Positions 1-8,249 of a stretch of 64,000 nucleotides of DNA are shown piece by piece. The position numbers and the translations under genes are program-made. The notes below the pieces were generated by a model. It had not been told where the DNA came from. It ran no database searches and saw only the letters and a program-made list of their open reading frames with translations. Origin of the DNA: JANYCG01 sp031386665 (lineage in GTDB: Bacteria; Pseudomonadota; Gammaproteobacteria; Burkholderiales; Burkholderiaceae_C); contig JANNCN010000225.1 in assembly GCA_031386665.1 (NCBI GenBank), positions 19,299-83,298 on the forward strand, written 5' to 3'. Numbering within the stretch: the first letter of the stretch is position 1; each line of letters starts with the position of its first letter.

Positions 1-1248
1 CAGTGGGACATGGGCTATTTCGACAATCTGTTCGGCTATGAATGGGAACTGACCAAAAGCCCGGCCGGTGCTCACCAATGGATTCCCAAGGACCCGGCTG
101 CCAAGACCACCGTGCCCGATGCCCATGACCCAGCCAAACGCCACGCCCCCATGATGACCACGGCCGACATGGCGATGCGGGTTGACCCAGCGTATGAAAA
201 AATCTCACGCCATTTCCACCAAAACCCTGCCGAGTTTGCCGATGCTTACGCCAAGGCCTGGTACAAGCTGACGCACCGCGATATGGGGCCTATCACCCGT
301 TACCTAGGCCCACTGGTTCCGCAAGGCGAATTGATTTGGCAGGACCCGACGCCGTCAGTGGACCATGAGTTGGTTAGCGAGCAAGACATTGCGGCAATAA
401 AGACCCGGGTTCTCGCCTCAGGGTTGTCGATTTCGCAACTGGTCTCAACGGCCTGGGCGTCAGCGGCAAGCTTTCGGGGCAGCGACAAACGGGGTGGGGC
501 CAACGGCGCGCGCATTCGCCTGGCACCGCAAAAGGATTGGGAAGCGAACCAACCCGCCCAACTGGCCAAAGTGCTGACGGCACTGGAAGGTATCCAGAAG
601 GAGTTCAACACCGCACAGACTGGCAATAAGAAAATTTCGCTAGCTGACCTGATTGTGTTGGGGGGTTGTGCGGCGCTTGAGGCTGCGGCATTGAAGGCTG
701 GGCACACGGTGACTGTGCCCTTCACCGCCGGGCGCACAGATGCGTCTCAGGAACAGACCGATGTGGACTCCTTCGCGGCGCTGGAGCCTTCGGCTGACGG
801 CTTTCGCAACTTCATCAAGGCGGGCCACACCGGTTCGGCGGCTGAGCTGCTGGTGGACCGTGCCAACCTGATGACCTTGACCGCACCCGAAATGACGGTT
901 TTGATTGGTGGCCTGCGCGCCCTGAACGCCAATGTCGCAAAGGCCCAGCACGGTGTGTTCACTAATCGGCCTGAGGCACTGACCAATGACTTCTTCGTGA
1001 ACCTGCTCGACATGGGCACGAAGTGGCAAAAGTCTGCAGCTTCAGAGGGTGTTTTGGAAGGCCGTGACCGCACGACCGATGCGATCAAGTGGACAGCCAC
1101 CGTTGTCGATCTCGTCTTTGGCTCGAACTCCCAACTGCGGGCGATTGCCGAAGTCTATGCATCCAGCGATGCACAGCAGAAGTTTGTGCAAGACTTTGTG
1201 GCCGCGTGGGGCAAGGTGATGAATCTGGATCGCTTTGATCTGGCTTGA
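1..1248 (+). CDS. katG: Catalase-peroxidase KatG, C-terminal part (5' end outside window)
   Basis: Bifunctional heme catalase/peroxidase that removes hydrogen peroxide in the cytoplasm. The reading frame is open from base 1 and begins QWDMGYFDNLFGYEWEL, which matches the middle of KatG just after the N-terminal heme domain. The conserved stretch SFRGSDKRGGANGARIRL and the C-terminal peroxidase-like domain (LADLIVLGGCAALE, then HTVTVPFTAGRTDA) follow. The protein ends at a normal KatG C-terminus (DRFDLA). About 415 of the usual 720-750 residues are present, so the heme-binding half lies upstream of the window. No frameshift is visible in this part. A separate small gene follows after 66 bases. 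Confidence 0.96.
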   Translation, partial: QWDMGYFDNLFGYEWELTKSPAGAHQWIPKDPAAKTTVPDAHDPAKRHAPMMTTADMAMRVDPAYEKISRHFHQNPAEFADAYAKAWYKLTHRDMGPITRYLGPLVPQGELIWQDPTPSVDHELVSEQDIAAIKTRVLASGLSISQLVSTAWASAASFRGSDKRGGANGARIRLAPQKDWEANQPAQLAKVLTALEGIQKEFNTAQTGNKKISLADLIVLGGCAALEAAALKAGHTVTVPFTAGRTDASQEQTDVDSFAALEPSADGFRNFIKAGHTGSAAELLVDRANLMTLTAPEMTVLIGGLRALNANVAKAQHGVFTNRPEALTNDFFVNLLDMGTKWQKSAASEGVLEGRDRTTDAIKWTATVVDLVFGSNSQLRAIAEVYASSDAQQKFVQDFVAAWGKVMNLDRFDLA

Positions 1249-1314
1249 TCGTCGCGCGTTAACGTCAGGTCGTGCACCGTTATGCTGGAGTCTTCAACAC
1301 TTGGAGACTTCATC

Positions 1315-1689
1315 ATGACAGACGCGATTTATGACAAAGGGCTTGCCACCCGCAAGGCCGTTTTGGGTGCCGATTACGTGAACGCCGCGCTGCAAAAAGC
1401 GACTGCCTTCACTCAGCCATTGCAAGACTTGGTGACCGTACACGCTTGGGGCAATACGTGGCAGCGCGATGGCTTGGACCTGCGCACCCGCAGCATTGTG
1501 ACTGTCTCGATGCTGGTGGCTTTGGGCAAGATGCACGAGCTAAAGCTACACGTGCGTGGTGCTTTGAACAACGGCGTGACGCGGGAGGAGTTGCAAGAGA
1601 TTTTTCTGCATGCCAGCGTGTACTGCGGCTTTCCGGCGGCAGTGGATGCGTTTCGCAATGCAGCCGAAGTGGTGGATGCGCCGCAGTAA
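1315..1689 (+). CDS. Carboxymuconolactone decarboxylase family protein
   Basis: A 124-residue protein of the AhpD/CMD fold, most like the PcaC-type 4-carboxymuconolactone decarboxylases. It has the family pattern RSIVTVSMLVALGKMHELK followed by a helix containing HVRGALNNGVTREEL and the closing motif HASVYCGFPAAVDAF. PcaC would act in the protocatechuate branch of the beta-ketoadipate pathway, but no other pca gene is present, so the substrate is open. Only one cysteine occurs in the C-terminal motif and there is no CxxC, which argues against AhpD-type peroxidase activity. I chose the ATG at 1315 because GGAG lies 8 bases upstream; an in-frame ATG at 1282 has no such site. Confidence 0.85.
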   Translation: MTDAIYDKGLATRKAVLGADYVNAALQKATAFTQPLQDLVTVHAWGNTWQRDGLDLRTRSIVTVSMLVALGKMHELKLHVRGALNNGVTREELQEIFLHASVYCGFPAAVDAFRNAAEVVDAPQ

Positions 1690-1751
1690 AGTCCGGGCTG
1701 ACAGAGCAAACGCAGTTTGCAAGTGAGGGTAGCAAGCCTGCAAATTCAGGC

Positions 1752-2735
1752 CTACAAATTACGCGCCAAGCTCACTGCAAGGGCAGACCCTTTGCCCACA
1801 ACAGCACACCATGTGCGCAGCAACCAGCCAAGCGGGCTGTCAACCTGATGGCGCATAGCTTCGTCCCTGTGCTCGCACTCGTCGGCTTGGCAGGTCTTTA
1901 GCAGGGTATGCAGGTCAAGTTTGGTAACTCCTGCCCCCTTTTCCTCTTGGTGCTGGCCATGGTCGTCTTTGGCCCAAGGCTTGTTCAATGCGTTGCAACT
2001 TTCTAGCTTGTCGATTTGGTGCTGGTAGTGTTGATTTACGAAAGTCTCGACCGCTGCAATAGTGGCGTACACCGCGCGTGGCCCAAACAAAGCAGGTAGT
2101 GCGCCGGTCAAAAAACCTGCAATGCGCCAACCCAACAGCAGGCGGCTTCGCTGTGACCAAGGCAATATATCCTCGATCTTGTCTAAGTGAGACTGCTCCG
2201 TTGCCAGGTGGCGGCTGGCAAATTCGCGCACTCCACTGTCAGTAGACACCGCCAGCAACCCTCTGTAGATCCACACCGCGCCCAGCTCGCCAGCGTGATC
2301 TGAACGCAGATCGCCGACCCACTGCGCGGACACTCGGGGCGCATCAAACGCACTGGCGGCTTTTTGCATGGCAGGCCGCGCTTTCAGGAAGCCGCGGTAA
2401 AGCAGTTCGAGCAAGGCAGTGGCGCCTGGCAAGCTTGCCAGGCGCGCCAGCCACCTCCAGCCGGGCAACACCGACCAGAGCGCAACAAACGCGACGGCCC
2501 CACTCAGCATTTGGCCGTTGCCGCGTTGAATGTGAAAGCGTGCGAGGTAAGTCGATTGGCTGCCTCCCAAGGGCAGTGAAGGCTGCGGGAGGCTGACATC
2601 CAGCCATTGCAGTGGCGGGCCATCGTTAAGTGGCTTCAGGCTGCGGTACACGCCCACCTCCCGGCGACACAACGGGCAAGAACCGTCAAAAAGCACGGTA
2701 AGACTCTCGCAAGATTCTTGAGGCAATTTTGTCAT
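1752..2735 (-). CDS. DCC thiol-oxidoreductase-like domain fused to COQ7-type demethoxyubiquinone hydroxylase
   Basis: A 327-residue two-domain protein. Residues 10 to about 125 form a DUF393/DCC domain with the defining DxxCxxC motif (D17, C20, C23 in FDGSCPLC). Residues about 140-325 match the ferritin-like COQ7 hydroxylase, which performs the C6 hydroxylation of demethoxyubiquinone. All expected di-iron ligands are visible: E150 in HAGELGAVWIYRG, E180 and H183 in EQSHL, E230 in AVETFVNQHY, and E286 with H289 in DECEH. Ordinary bacterial COQ7 is about 170-220 residues and lacks the N-terminal domain. The gene stands alone with no ubiquinone genes beside it. I infer a role in ubiquinone synthesis; the function of the DCC part is unknown. 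Confidence 0.85.
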   Translation of the reverse strand: MTKLPQESCESLTVLFDGSCPLCRREVGVYRSLKPLNDGPPLQWLDVSLPQPSLPLGGSQSTYLARFHIQRGNGQMLSGAVAFVALWSVLPGWRWLARLASLPGATALLELLYRGFLKARPAMQKAASAFDAPRVSAQWVGDLRSDHAGELGAVWIYRGLLAVSTDSGVREFASRHLATEQSHLDKIEDILPWSQRSRLLLGWRIAGFLTGALPALFGPRAVYATIAAVETFVNQHYQHQIDKLESCNALNKPWAKDDHGQHQEEKGAGVTKLDLHTLLKTCQADECEHRDEAMRHQVDSPLGWLLRTWCAVVGKGSALAVSLARNL

Positions 2736-2880
2736 GCCAGAGATGGTGCCAGACTGCTCACGCGCGCGTTGACACGGGGCTCATTCGCCACGCGGTGGCA
2801 TGGGCATTTGTTAAAGTTTTGTCCTGGTACCCAAAAAATCTAACAGATGCGGGCCAGACGTGAACTCCCGCTAATGGGTT

Positions 2881-3363
2881 TCAAGGGGCAATGACCGTAA
2901 GCTTGGGAAAATAAGTTTTGTAACGCTCGGCATCGCGCGTTAGCAGTTGCAAATGACTAACCAGCGCGTGCGCACCGATATAAAAATCAGGCATGGGCGA
3001 GCTTTTGGCACCCATCGATTGGCGGTAAATTTTGAAAGCCTGGCCAGCCAAAAAAGCGGCGTCCCAGGGCAGGGCGGCGCGCACCAGGGGCAGGCCAGAA
3101 AGTGCCGCTTCGAGATCATTGGCCGTCTCAAACCGGGGGCTGATTTCAGCCAAGATGATCGGGTTGATGACCAACGGCGCTTGCTGACCCAGCACATCGA
3201 GCTGGTTAAGTGACCAATCCGCCCAGGTTGGGTCGTCGGCCAACACGTCAATCAGGATGCAGCTGTCAACCAAAGTGCCGTCCAGGGCAGGTTGGCTCAA
3301 ATAGTGAGCGTCGGGCTCCCGAACCTCGTGCGTGGCGGCAACACGGCCAGATGCTGTGGCCAC
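2881..3363 (-). CDS. vapC: PIN-domain ribonuclease toxin, VapC-like
   Basis: A 160-residue PIN-domain protein, the probable RNase toxin of a type II toxin-antitoxin pair. The four acidic positions of the family are visible: D in LVDSCILIDVLAD, E in IILAEISP, D in PMPDFYIGAHAL and D in LTRDAERY. The start is a GTG three bases after the stop codon of the antitoxin gene, so the two are co-transcribed and probably translationally coupled. About 30 residues precede the PIN fold, longer than usual, so a later start is possible. Which RNA it cuts cannot be read from the sequence. Confidence 0.85.
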   Translation of the reverse strand: MATASGRVAATHEVREPDAHYLSQPALDGTLVDSCILIDVLADDPTWADWSLNQLDVLGQQAPLVINPIILAEISPRFETANDLEAALSGLPLVRAALPWDAAFLAGQAFKIYRQSMGAKSSPMPDFYIGAHALVSHLQLLTRDAERYKTYFPKLTVIAP

Positions 3364-3366
3364 AAT

Positions 3367-3606
3367 TCAGCCCCTTAAAAAAGCCATGAACTCGTTGGTG
3401 CCCATGCCTTTGAATTGCGTCGCGTTGGCGCTTCCACGCACGCGCTCGAACGCAGTGCGCAAGCTGGGGGCCGCTTGCACCACCGGGCGTATCACCACCT
3501 CGCCTGAGGCGCGGACTTCAAACTCAACCTCGGTGTGCGGGTACAGATGCGCCTGCTCACGCACCGCCTGTGGAATTGTCACCTGGCCTTTGCTGGTGAT
3601 TTTCAT
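3367..3606 (-). CDS. vapB: AbrB/SpoVT-type antitoxin, VapB-like
   Basis: A 79-residue antitoxin. Residues 1-48 are a swapped-hairpin AbrB domain (MKITSKGQVTIPQAVREQ, then VEFEV and GEVVIRPV), which binds DNA. The C-terminal part (RTAFERVRGSANATQFKGMG) should wrap the PIN toxin encoded just downstream. It is the first gene of the pair and so would repress its own promoter. A symmetric GTAAGA repeat lies directly before its ATG and is the obvious operator. Confidence 0.88.
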   Translation of the reverse strand: MKITSKGQVTIPQAVREQAHLYPHTEVEFEVRASGEVVIRPVVQAAPSLRTAFERVRGSANATQFKGMGTNEFMAFLRG

Positions 3607-3608
3607 GA

Positions 3609-3638
3609 ATTCTTACCTTTTAAAGTAAGAATCTTACC
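3609..3638 (-). promoter_or_regulatory. Probable vapBC operator
   Basis: ATTCTTAC at 3609-3616 and GTAAGAAT at 3625-3632 form a perfect 8-bp inverted repeat, and another TCTTACC follows at 3633-3638. The site ends only 3 bases upstream of the vapB start codon. That position suits autorepression by the VapB/VapC complex. Confidence 0.6.
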
Positions 3639-3828
3639 AAAAATGATGCGTGCGGGCTAGGTGATTCAGTTTTGAGTGCTGAAAAAGGTCAAAAACCAAG
3701 CAAAAGTCGCTTTTTAATGATGAAACTGATGTTTGTTGCACTGTTGGTGAACTCTTGGGTCATGTAGTATTTATTCCAATGCAAGCCGAATCGGTTGCCA
3801 CCCAAGGTCAACCTAAGGAGGAATTCTG

Positions 3829-5493
3829 TTGGTTGAAGAAAATGCGCTGTTGCGCCTGGTTTTGGAGGAGCTTCCCCATGGGTTTTGCATGTTCGATGGG
3901 CAGGATCGCTTGGTGCTGGCCAACCGCCGCTACGCCGAACTGTGGGGAATTCCCGAGCTGCTCACCCAACCTGGCACCGCCTTCAAGACCATCATGGCGG
4001 CGTCCACAGTGGACCAAAACCAGCAAACGGGTTTAAAAGCGATGCCGCCCGCGGGCTGGTCTGGTGTGCACGTGCGCGAGTGGACGCTGACAGACGGTCG
4101 AATCATTCAGGTCACGGTGACCCGGTTGCCCGATGCCAGCACGATTGCTTTGCATGAAGATATTACCGAACGCAGGCGCTCCCAAGAGCAAGTGGTTTAC
4201 CTGGCGGGGCACGACCAACTGACTGGTCTGCTCAATTTGGCGGCTATGCACGGCGTGTTTGAGGAGTTGCTAGCCCGCAACGGCGCTGGCGACGAGTTCG
4301 CCGTGCTGTGTCTGGATTTGGACAAGTTCAAGCGGGTGAACGACAGTTTTGGCCATGCTGTGGGAGATAGGCTGTTGGCGCAAGTGGCCATGCGCATTCA
4401 GTCGTGTTTGCATCACGACGAGCAGGTGGCAAGGCTGGGAGGTGATGAATTTTTGATTCTTCAGTGTGGCGCAAGCCAACCCGAAAGCTCAAAAACCCTG
4501 GCCAAGCGGGTGATTGCTGCGTTGAGTGAGCCCTTCAATCTGGGCAGCAGCGTGGCGCAAATCGGCGTGAGTGTGGGTATTGCCATCGCGCCCTTTGATG
4601 GCACTCGCCCGGATGATTTGCTAAAAAATGCCGACTTGGCACTGTACCGGGCCAAAGCTGACGGGCGCGGCACTTGGCGCTACTTTGAACCCCCAATGAA
4701 CGCCAAAGCCGAGGCAAGGCGGGCTTTGGAGGCGGACTTGCGGGTGGCACTTGCGCAAGGCCAGCTGCATCTGGCGTACCAGCCCCAGGTCAGTTTGCTG
4801 ACCCGCAAAGTCACAGGCGCAGAAGCACTTTTGCGTTGGCAGCACCCCAAGCGCGGCAACATTTCCCCGGTTGAGTTCATTGGGTTGGCAGAAGAAACTG
4901 GGTTGATTATTGACATTGGCCGGTGGGTGCTGGCGCAGGCCTGTTTGGACGCGATGCGGTGGCCAGCCAGCGTGCGTGTGGCCGTCAACGTGTCTGCCGT
5001 TCAATTTGCGCAAGGTAATTTGCTGCGCGATGTGGGCAATGCCTTGGCGGGCGCTGGCTTGCCAGCGGATCGGTTAGAGATCGAAATCACCGAGTCGGTG
5101 CTGATGCAGGATGAAAAGCAAAGCCTGGCCCTGATCACCGAACTGCGCGATTTGGGCGTTTTCATGGCTTTGGATGACTTTGGCACCGGTTTTTCGTCGT
5201 TGAGCTATTTGCTTAGCTTTCCTTTGCACCGCCTCAAAATTGACCGCTCATTTGTGCAAAACGTTGACACCAACCAAAACGCGCGGTCGATTGTTCGGGC
5301 GATTGCCGGGCTTGGGAATAACTTGGGCTTGGCCACCACGGTGGAAGGCGTTGAAACTCTGGAGCAACTCAAAGTAGTGCGCAGCGAAGGCTGCACAGAG
5401 GTGCAGGGCTTCTTGTTCAGTCAGCCGTGTCCTGGTCAAGAATTGCTTGACCTGATACATAATTTGAACAACACACCCATTTGGCGGGCCTAG
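3829..5493 (+). CDS. PAS-GGDEF-EAL cyclic-di-GMP signalling protein
   Basis: A 554-residue cytoplasmic protein with no membrane segments. An N-terminal PAS-type sensor (about 1-125, PHGFCMFDGQDRLVLANRRY) is followed by a GGDEF diguanylate cyclase domain with intact GGDEF at 204-208, then an EAL phosphodiesterase domain with EALLR at 332. The EAL catalytic motifs ITESVLM, DDFGTGFSSLSYL, KIDRSF and VEGVET are all present, so it should degrade c-di-GMP. The inhibitory RxxD site before GGDEF reads HDEQ and is lost. The start is TTG, chosen because AAGGAGG lies 7 bases upstream. The next gene, a BLUF photoreceptor, starts 13 bases after the stop, which suggests light control of this enzyme. Confidence 0.92.
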   Translation: MVEENALLRLVLEELPHGFCMFDGQDRLVLANRRYAELWGIPELLTQPGTAFKTIMAASTVDQNQQTGLKAMPPAGWSGVHVREWTLTDGRIIQVTVTRLPDASTIALHEDITERRRSQEQVVYLAGHDQLTGLLNLAAMHGVFEELLARNGAGDEFAVLCLDLDKFKRVNDSFGHAVGDRLLAQVAMRIQSCLHHDEQVARLGGDEFLILQCGASQPESSKTLAKRVIAALSEPFNLGSSVAQIGVSVGIAIAPFDGTRPDDLLKNADLALYRAKADGRGTWRYFEPPMNAKAEARRALEADLRVALAQGQLHLAYQPQVSLLTRKVTGAEALLRWQHPKRGNISPVEFIGLAEETGLIIDIGRWVLAQACLDAMRWPASVRVAVNVSAVQFAQGNLLRDVGNALAGAGLPADRLEIEITESVLMQDEKQSLALITELRDLGVFMALDDFGTGFSSLSYLLSFPLHRLKIDRSFVQNVDTNQNARSIVRAIAGLGNNLGLATTVEGVETLEQLKVVRSEGCTEVQGFLFSQPCPGQELLDLIHNLNNTPIWRA

Positions 5494-5506
5494 GAGGAAA
5501 TGCCGT

Positions 5507-5938
5507 ATGTTTGAGCAGGTCGTTTATGTCAGCAAAGCCTTGCCTGGCATAGACGCGTCGGGTGTTTACGACATCGTGCGCGTTTCCAACAATCGCAACA
5601 GTCAATTCGGTTTGACGGGCATGCTGATTCACCTGGATGGCTATTTTTTGCAGGTTCTTGAGGGGGAAGCCCGCGTTCTGCGCCAGCGCTTTGACTACAT
5701 TCGGGGCGACATGCGCCACACCGATGTCGAAGTGCGCCGGTATTTGCCGCAAGCTGAACTGAGCTTTCCTGAGGAATGGATGTCTTTGCGCGACGGAGCA
5801 GCCATCGACGACTCCATCAAAGAGGCGTTTGGCTATCTGCCAGGGTTTCCGGTCGCCCGTTTTGATGCCGACAAATTAGTGTTTTTCGCCTTGGCCTGCT
5901 ACCGCCCTTACCGGCCCACAGCACCCGCCACGATTTGA
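5507..5938 (+). CDS. BLUF-domain blue-light photoreceptor
   Basis: A 143-residue stand-alone BLUF protein. The flavin-binding residues are visible: Y7 in VVYVSKA, N31 in SNNRNSQFGLTGML, Q49 in GYFLQVLEG, and W91 in PEEWMSL. Such domains bind FAD and switch hydrogen bonding around the Tyr/Gln pair in blue light. About 45 residues after the BLUF core form no known output domain, so the signal must pass to a partner. The partner is probably the PAS-GGDEF-EAL protein encoded 13 bases upstream in the same operon. A GGAGGAAAT ribosome site precedes the ATG. The same logic is known for the PapB BLUF protein and the PapA EAL protein of Rhodopseudomonas palustris. Confidence 0.92.
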   Translation: MFEQVVYVSKALPGIDASGVYDIVRVSNNRNSQFGLTGMLIHLDGYFLQVLEGEARVLRQRFDYIRGDMRHTDVEVRRYLPQAELSFPEEWMSLRDGAAIDDSIKEAFGYLPGFPVARFDADKLVFFALACYRPYRPTAPATI

Positions 5939-5968
5939 AATCAGCCGCGGCTCGCTCGCTGATTCTGC

Positions 5969-7885
5969 TCAATCCGGTAGCTTGGCCGCGTCCACCACCG
6001 CAAAGTTGCCCATAAACCGGTCCAGCAGACCAAAAAACGTCGCCATCAGCAGGGCATTGCCTTCAATTTTGAGCCTGCCCTCTGTCACCGCCTGCATGGG
6101 TGGCAATTGCTGCTGCAGCATCGCTTCCAGCGTTTTGCGGCTCAGCGCCAGCGACACATCGGCACCGGGTTTGGCATCTTTTTCAATGCTGCTCAATGCG
6201 CCGTTCGATAAATTGACCAGCCAATGCTCGCCCAAATCAGTGAAGTGCCAAGCCATGGTGAACGCCTGACCGCCGGCCTTGGACGCGTTCAGGCGAATAG
6301 CCAGGGCGTCAAACAGCATGGCGTTAGTCAGACCCGTGATCAGCGAGTTGCTCATCACACCGCCGGGTAGTGGCGGGCCGTTGCGGTACTCGTGCGCGCC
6401 GAGCAAATAGGCGTTGCGCCAAGTGGCAGATTCAGCCTGAAAACCCATTTGCTCCAGCGCATTCGCCGCCAGTGCCCGGGCACCCGCGTGCTCGGGCTCG
6501 GCGTACACGGCGTGCTTCATCACTTCGGCCACCCAGCGGTATTCGCCTTTGTCAAAGTCGCTTTGGGCGCGTTGCATGACCTGAGCCATGCCGCCCATGT
6601 AGTCAATGTACTTTTGCGCAGCGGGCACCGGCGGCAGGCTGTGCAAGTTGGCCGGGTGCGCGTCATACCAGCTTAAATACCGCTGGTAAACGGCTTTCAC
6701 GTTGTGTGACACCGTGCCATAGTAGCCCCGGGCGTGCCAGCGTTTGGACAGGCCTTCGGGCAGCTTCATTACTTCCGCAATTTCAGCGGGCTTCAAGCCG
6801 TGACTCATCATGCGCACGGTTTGGTCGTGCAGCACGCGGTACAAGTCGCGCTGCTCGCTCAAAAAAGTGCAAACCCGGGCGTTGCCCCACATCGGCCAAT
6901 GGTGCTGCGCCAGCACCACGTCGCTGCGCGGGCCGTAACGGTGCAGCGCCACATGCAAGTACTTGGACCACGCCAATGAATCGCGCACGGCAGCACCGCG
7001 CAGCGGGCACAGGTTATGCAGCGTGTGGGTGGCGTTTTCAGCCAGGTTCAGCGCCCGCTCACCGGGGAAGAAAAAGTGCATTTCGCTGGGGGCTTCCGTT
7101 TCGGGCGTCAGTTGAAACTCAATCTCCACACCGTCAATCACATGCACCTCGTGCTCTTTTTCAATGGTCTGGGTGGGCGCAAACAGGCTGGGGCGGCCAA
7201 ACGGCATGGTCTTGCCCAACCCCGCATCCACTTGGCCCAGCGGCCCTTTGGGCAGCGTGTGGCCAAACTGAAATTGTGCGCGTCTGAGCATGGGCACGCC
7301 ACCCACCACGTTTTCTGCCACCGCGTGGTGCATAAAGCCAGACGGCGCAATGATGTTGACCTCACCCGCATCCACCTGCGCCTGCGTGCACAGGCCCGCG
7401 ACACCACCAAAGTGGTCGCCATGGCTGTGGCTGTACATGATGGTGTGCAGCCTGCGCTTCGCATCTGGGTCGCGGTGCTTGCGGTACAGCGCCAGCGCGG
7501 CGGCGGCGGTGTCGGGCACAGTCAGCGCATCCAGCGCAATCAAGCCCGTATCGCCTTCAATGAAAGTGATGTTGGCAATGTCATAGCCGCGCACTTGGTA
7601 CATGCGCTCTGTCACCTTAAACAGACCATGAATTCGGTTTAGCCGCGCTTGGCGCCACAAGCTGGGGTTGACCGTGTCGGCCGATTTTTCATCTTCCAAA
7701 AAGCCGTAGCCCCCCAAGCTCCAAACTGGTTTTCCATTGGCGTTTTTGATCTCCCCGCCTTCAATGGTACCCAGCAGCCCGCGCTGCGCATCGGCCCAGT
7801 CCTCGCTGTCAGCCGGGTTCGGCTCATCAGGCAATTCAGACGCAATCAGGCGGTGAAAATCCAGAGTGGGTTGGTAGGCGCGCAT
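5969..7885 (-). CDS. Alkyl sulfatase, metallo-beta-lactamase fold with SCP2-like C-terminal domain
   Basis: A 638-residue enzyme of the SdsA1/YjcS class that removes sulfate from primary alkyl sulfates such as SDS. The N-terminal catalytic domain carries the zinc motif SHSHGDHFGGV (HxHxDH) near residue 155 and the family blocks ITFIEGDTGLIALDAL and NLCPLRGAAVRD. A helical dimerisation region (about 400-510, HAGARALAANALEQMGFQAE) and an SCP2/sterol-carrier-like domain at the C-terminus follow (LAIRLNASKAGGQ, then EGRLKIEGNALLMATFFGLLDRF). There is no signal peptide, unlike secreted SdsA1, so it is probably cytoplasmic. It stands alone and converges on the BLUF gene. No transporter or regulator is adjacent. 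Confidence 0.9.
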   Translation of the reverse strand: MRAYQPTLDFHRLIASELPDEPNPADSEDWADAQRGLLGTIEGGEIKNANGKPVWSLGGYGFLEDEKSADTVNPSLWRQARLNRIHGLFKVTERMYQVRGYDIANITFIEGDTGLIALDALTVPDTAAAALALYRKHRDPDAKRRLHTIMYSHSHGDHFGGVAGLCTQAQVDAGEVNIIAPSGFMHHAVAENVVGGVPMLRRAQFQFGHTLPKGPLGQVDAGLGKTMPFGRPSLFAPTQTIEKEHEVHVIDGVEIEFQLTPETEAPSEMHFFFPGERALNLAENATHTLHNLCPLRGAAVRDSLAWSKYLHVALHRYGPRSDVVLAQHHWPMWGNARVCTFLSEQRDLYRVLHDQTVRMMSHGLKPAEIAEVMKLPEGLSKRWHARGYYGTVSHNVKAVYQRYLSWYDAHPANLHSLPPVPAAQKYIDYMGGMAQVMQRAQSDFDKGEYRWVAEVMKHAVYAEPEHAGARALAANALEQMGFQAESATWRNAYLLGAHEYRNGPPLPGGVMSNSLITGLTNAMLFDALAIRLNASKAGGQAFTMAWHFTDLGEHWLVNLSNGALSSIEKDAKPGADVSLALSRKTLEAMLQQQLPPMQAVTEGRLKIEGNALLMATFFGLLDRFMGNFAVVDAAKLPD

Positions 7886-8040
7886 GGGCTTGTCTTTCAG
7901 TTTTGTTGTGTTTTGTTTTGCGGGCGGCTTGCGCCGCTAAATGGGCGGGCTGCAAAACATTCTAGAGACGCGGCGGGCAATTTTTGTACGCGGGCGCGAC
8001 ACGGGATGCAGTTTTAGGGCGGTTTTGGTCGATTTAAGGC

Positions 8041-8167
8041 AAATTTGACTAAAACATACCCAATTTGGGTATTTAAAGTCGATTTTGAGTGGTTTTGGCC
8101 AAATTGTGAATCAAATTGGCCTATAGATCTCGAATTTATTCAATAGTTTGCTATAAATAATATAGCG
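8041..8167 (-). repeat. Dispersed two-hairpin repeat, copy 1 (TACCCAA-type hairpin)
   Basis: First of six related copies, read here on the minus strand. The body hairpin lies around 8148-8167 (GCTAT/ATAGC arms) beside the conserved GCAAACTAT and a diverged CGAGATCTATAGGCC block. The second hairpin, ATACCCAA-T-TTGGGTAT, is at 8056-8072. The same hairpin core occurs only in the copy inside hlyD. Copy 1 fills most of the 364-base gap between the divergent starts of the alkylsulfatase gene and the next gene. I see nothing else in that gap. Confidence 0.8.
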
Positions 8168-8249
8168 TTTGGATTGTCAGGGTTCCCCGGTTAAAGTGTT
8201 CCTTAAAGTCGCTTAACCCGTTCACATTGCCCAAATCCATCCCGCCACG

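Noticed and set aside
1446..1901. A 151-codon frame overlapping the carboxymuconolactone decarboxylase-like gene
   Set aside because: It lies in another frame of a clear gene, lacks any family sequence and is rich in rare residue patterns typical of shadow frames.
5939..5964. A terminator between the BLUF gene and the alkylsulfatase gene
   Set aside because: AATCAGC/GCTGATT arms exist but enclose a 12-base GC-rich loop and no U-tract follows on either strand.
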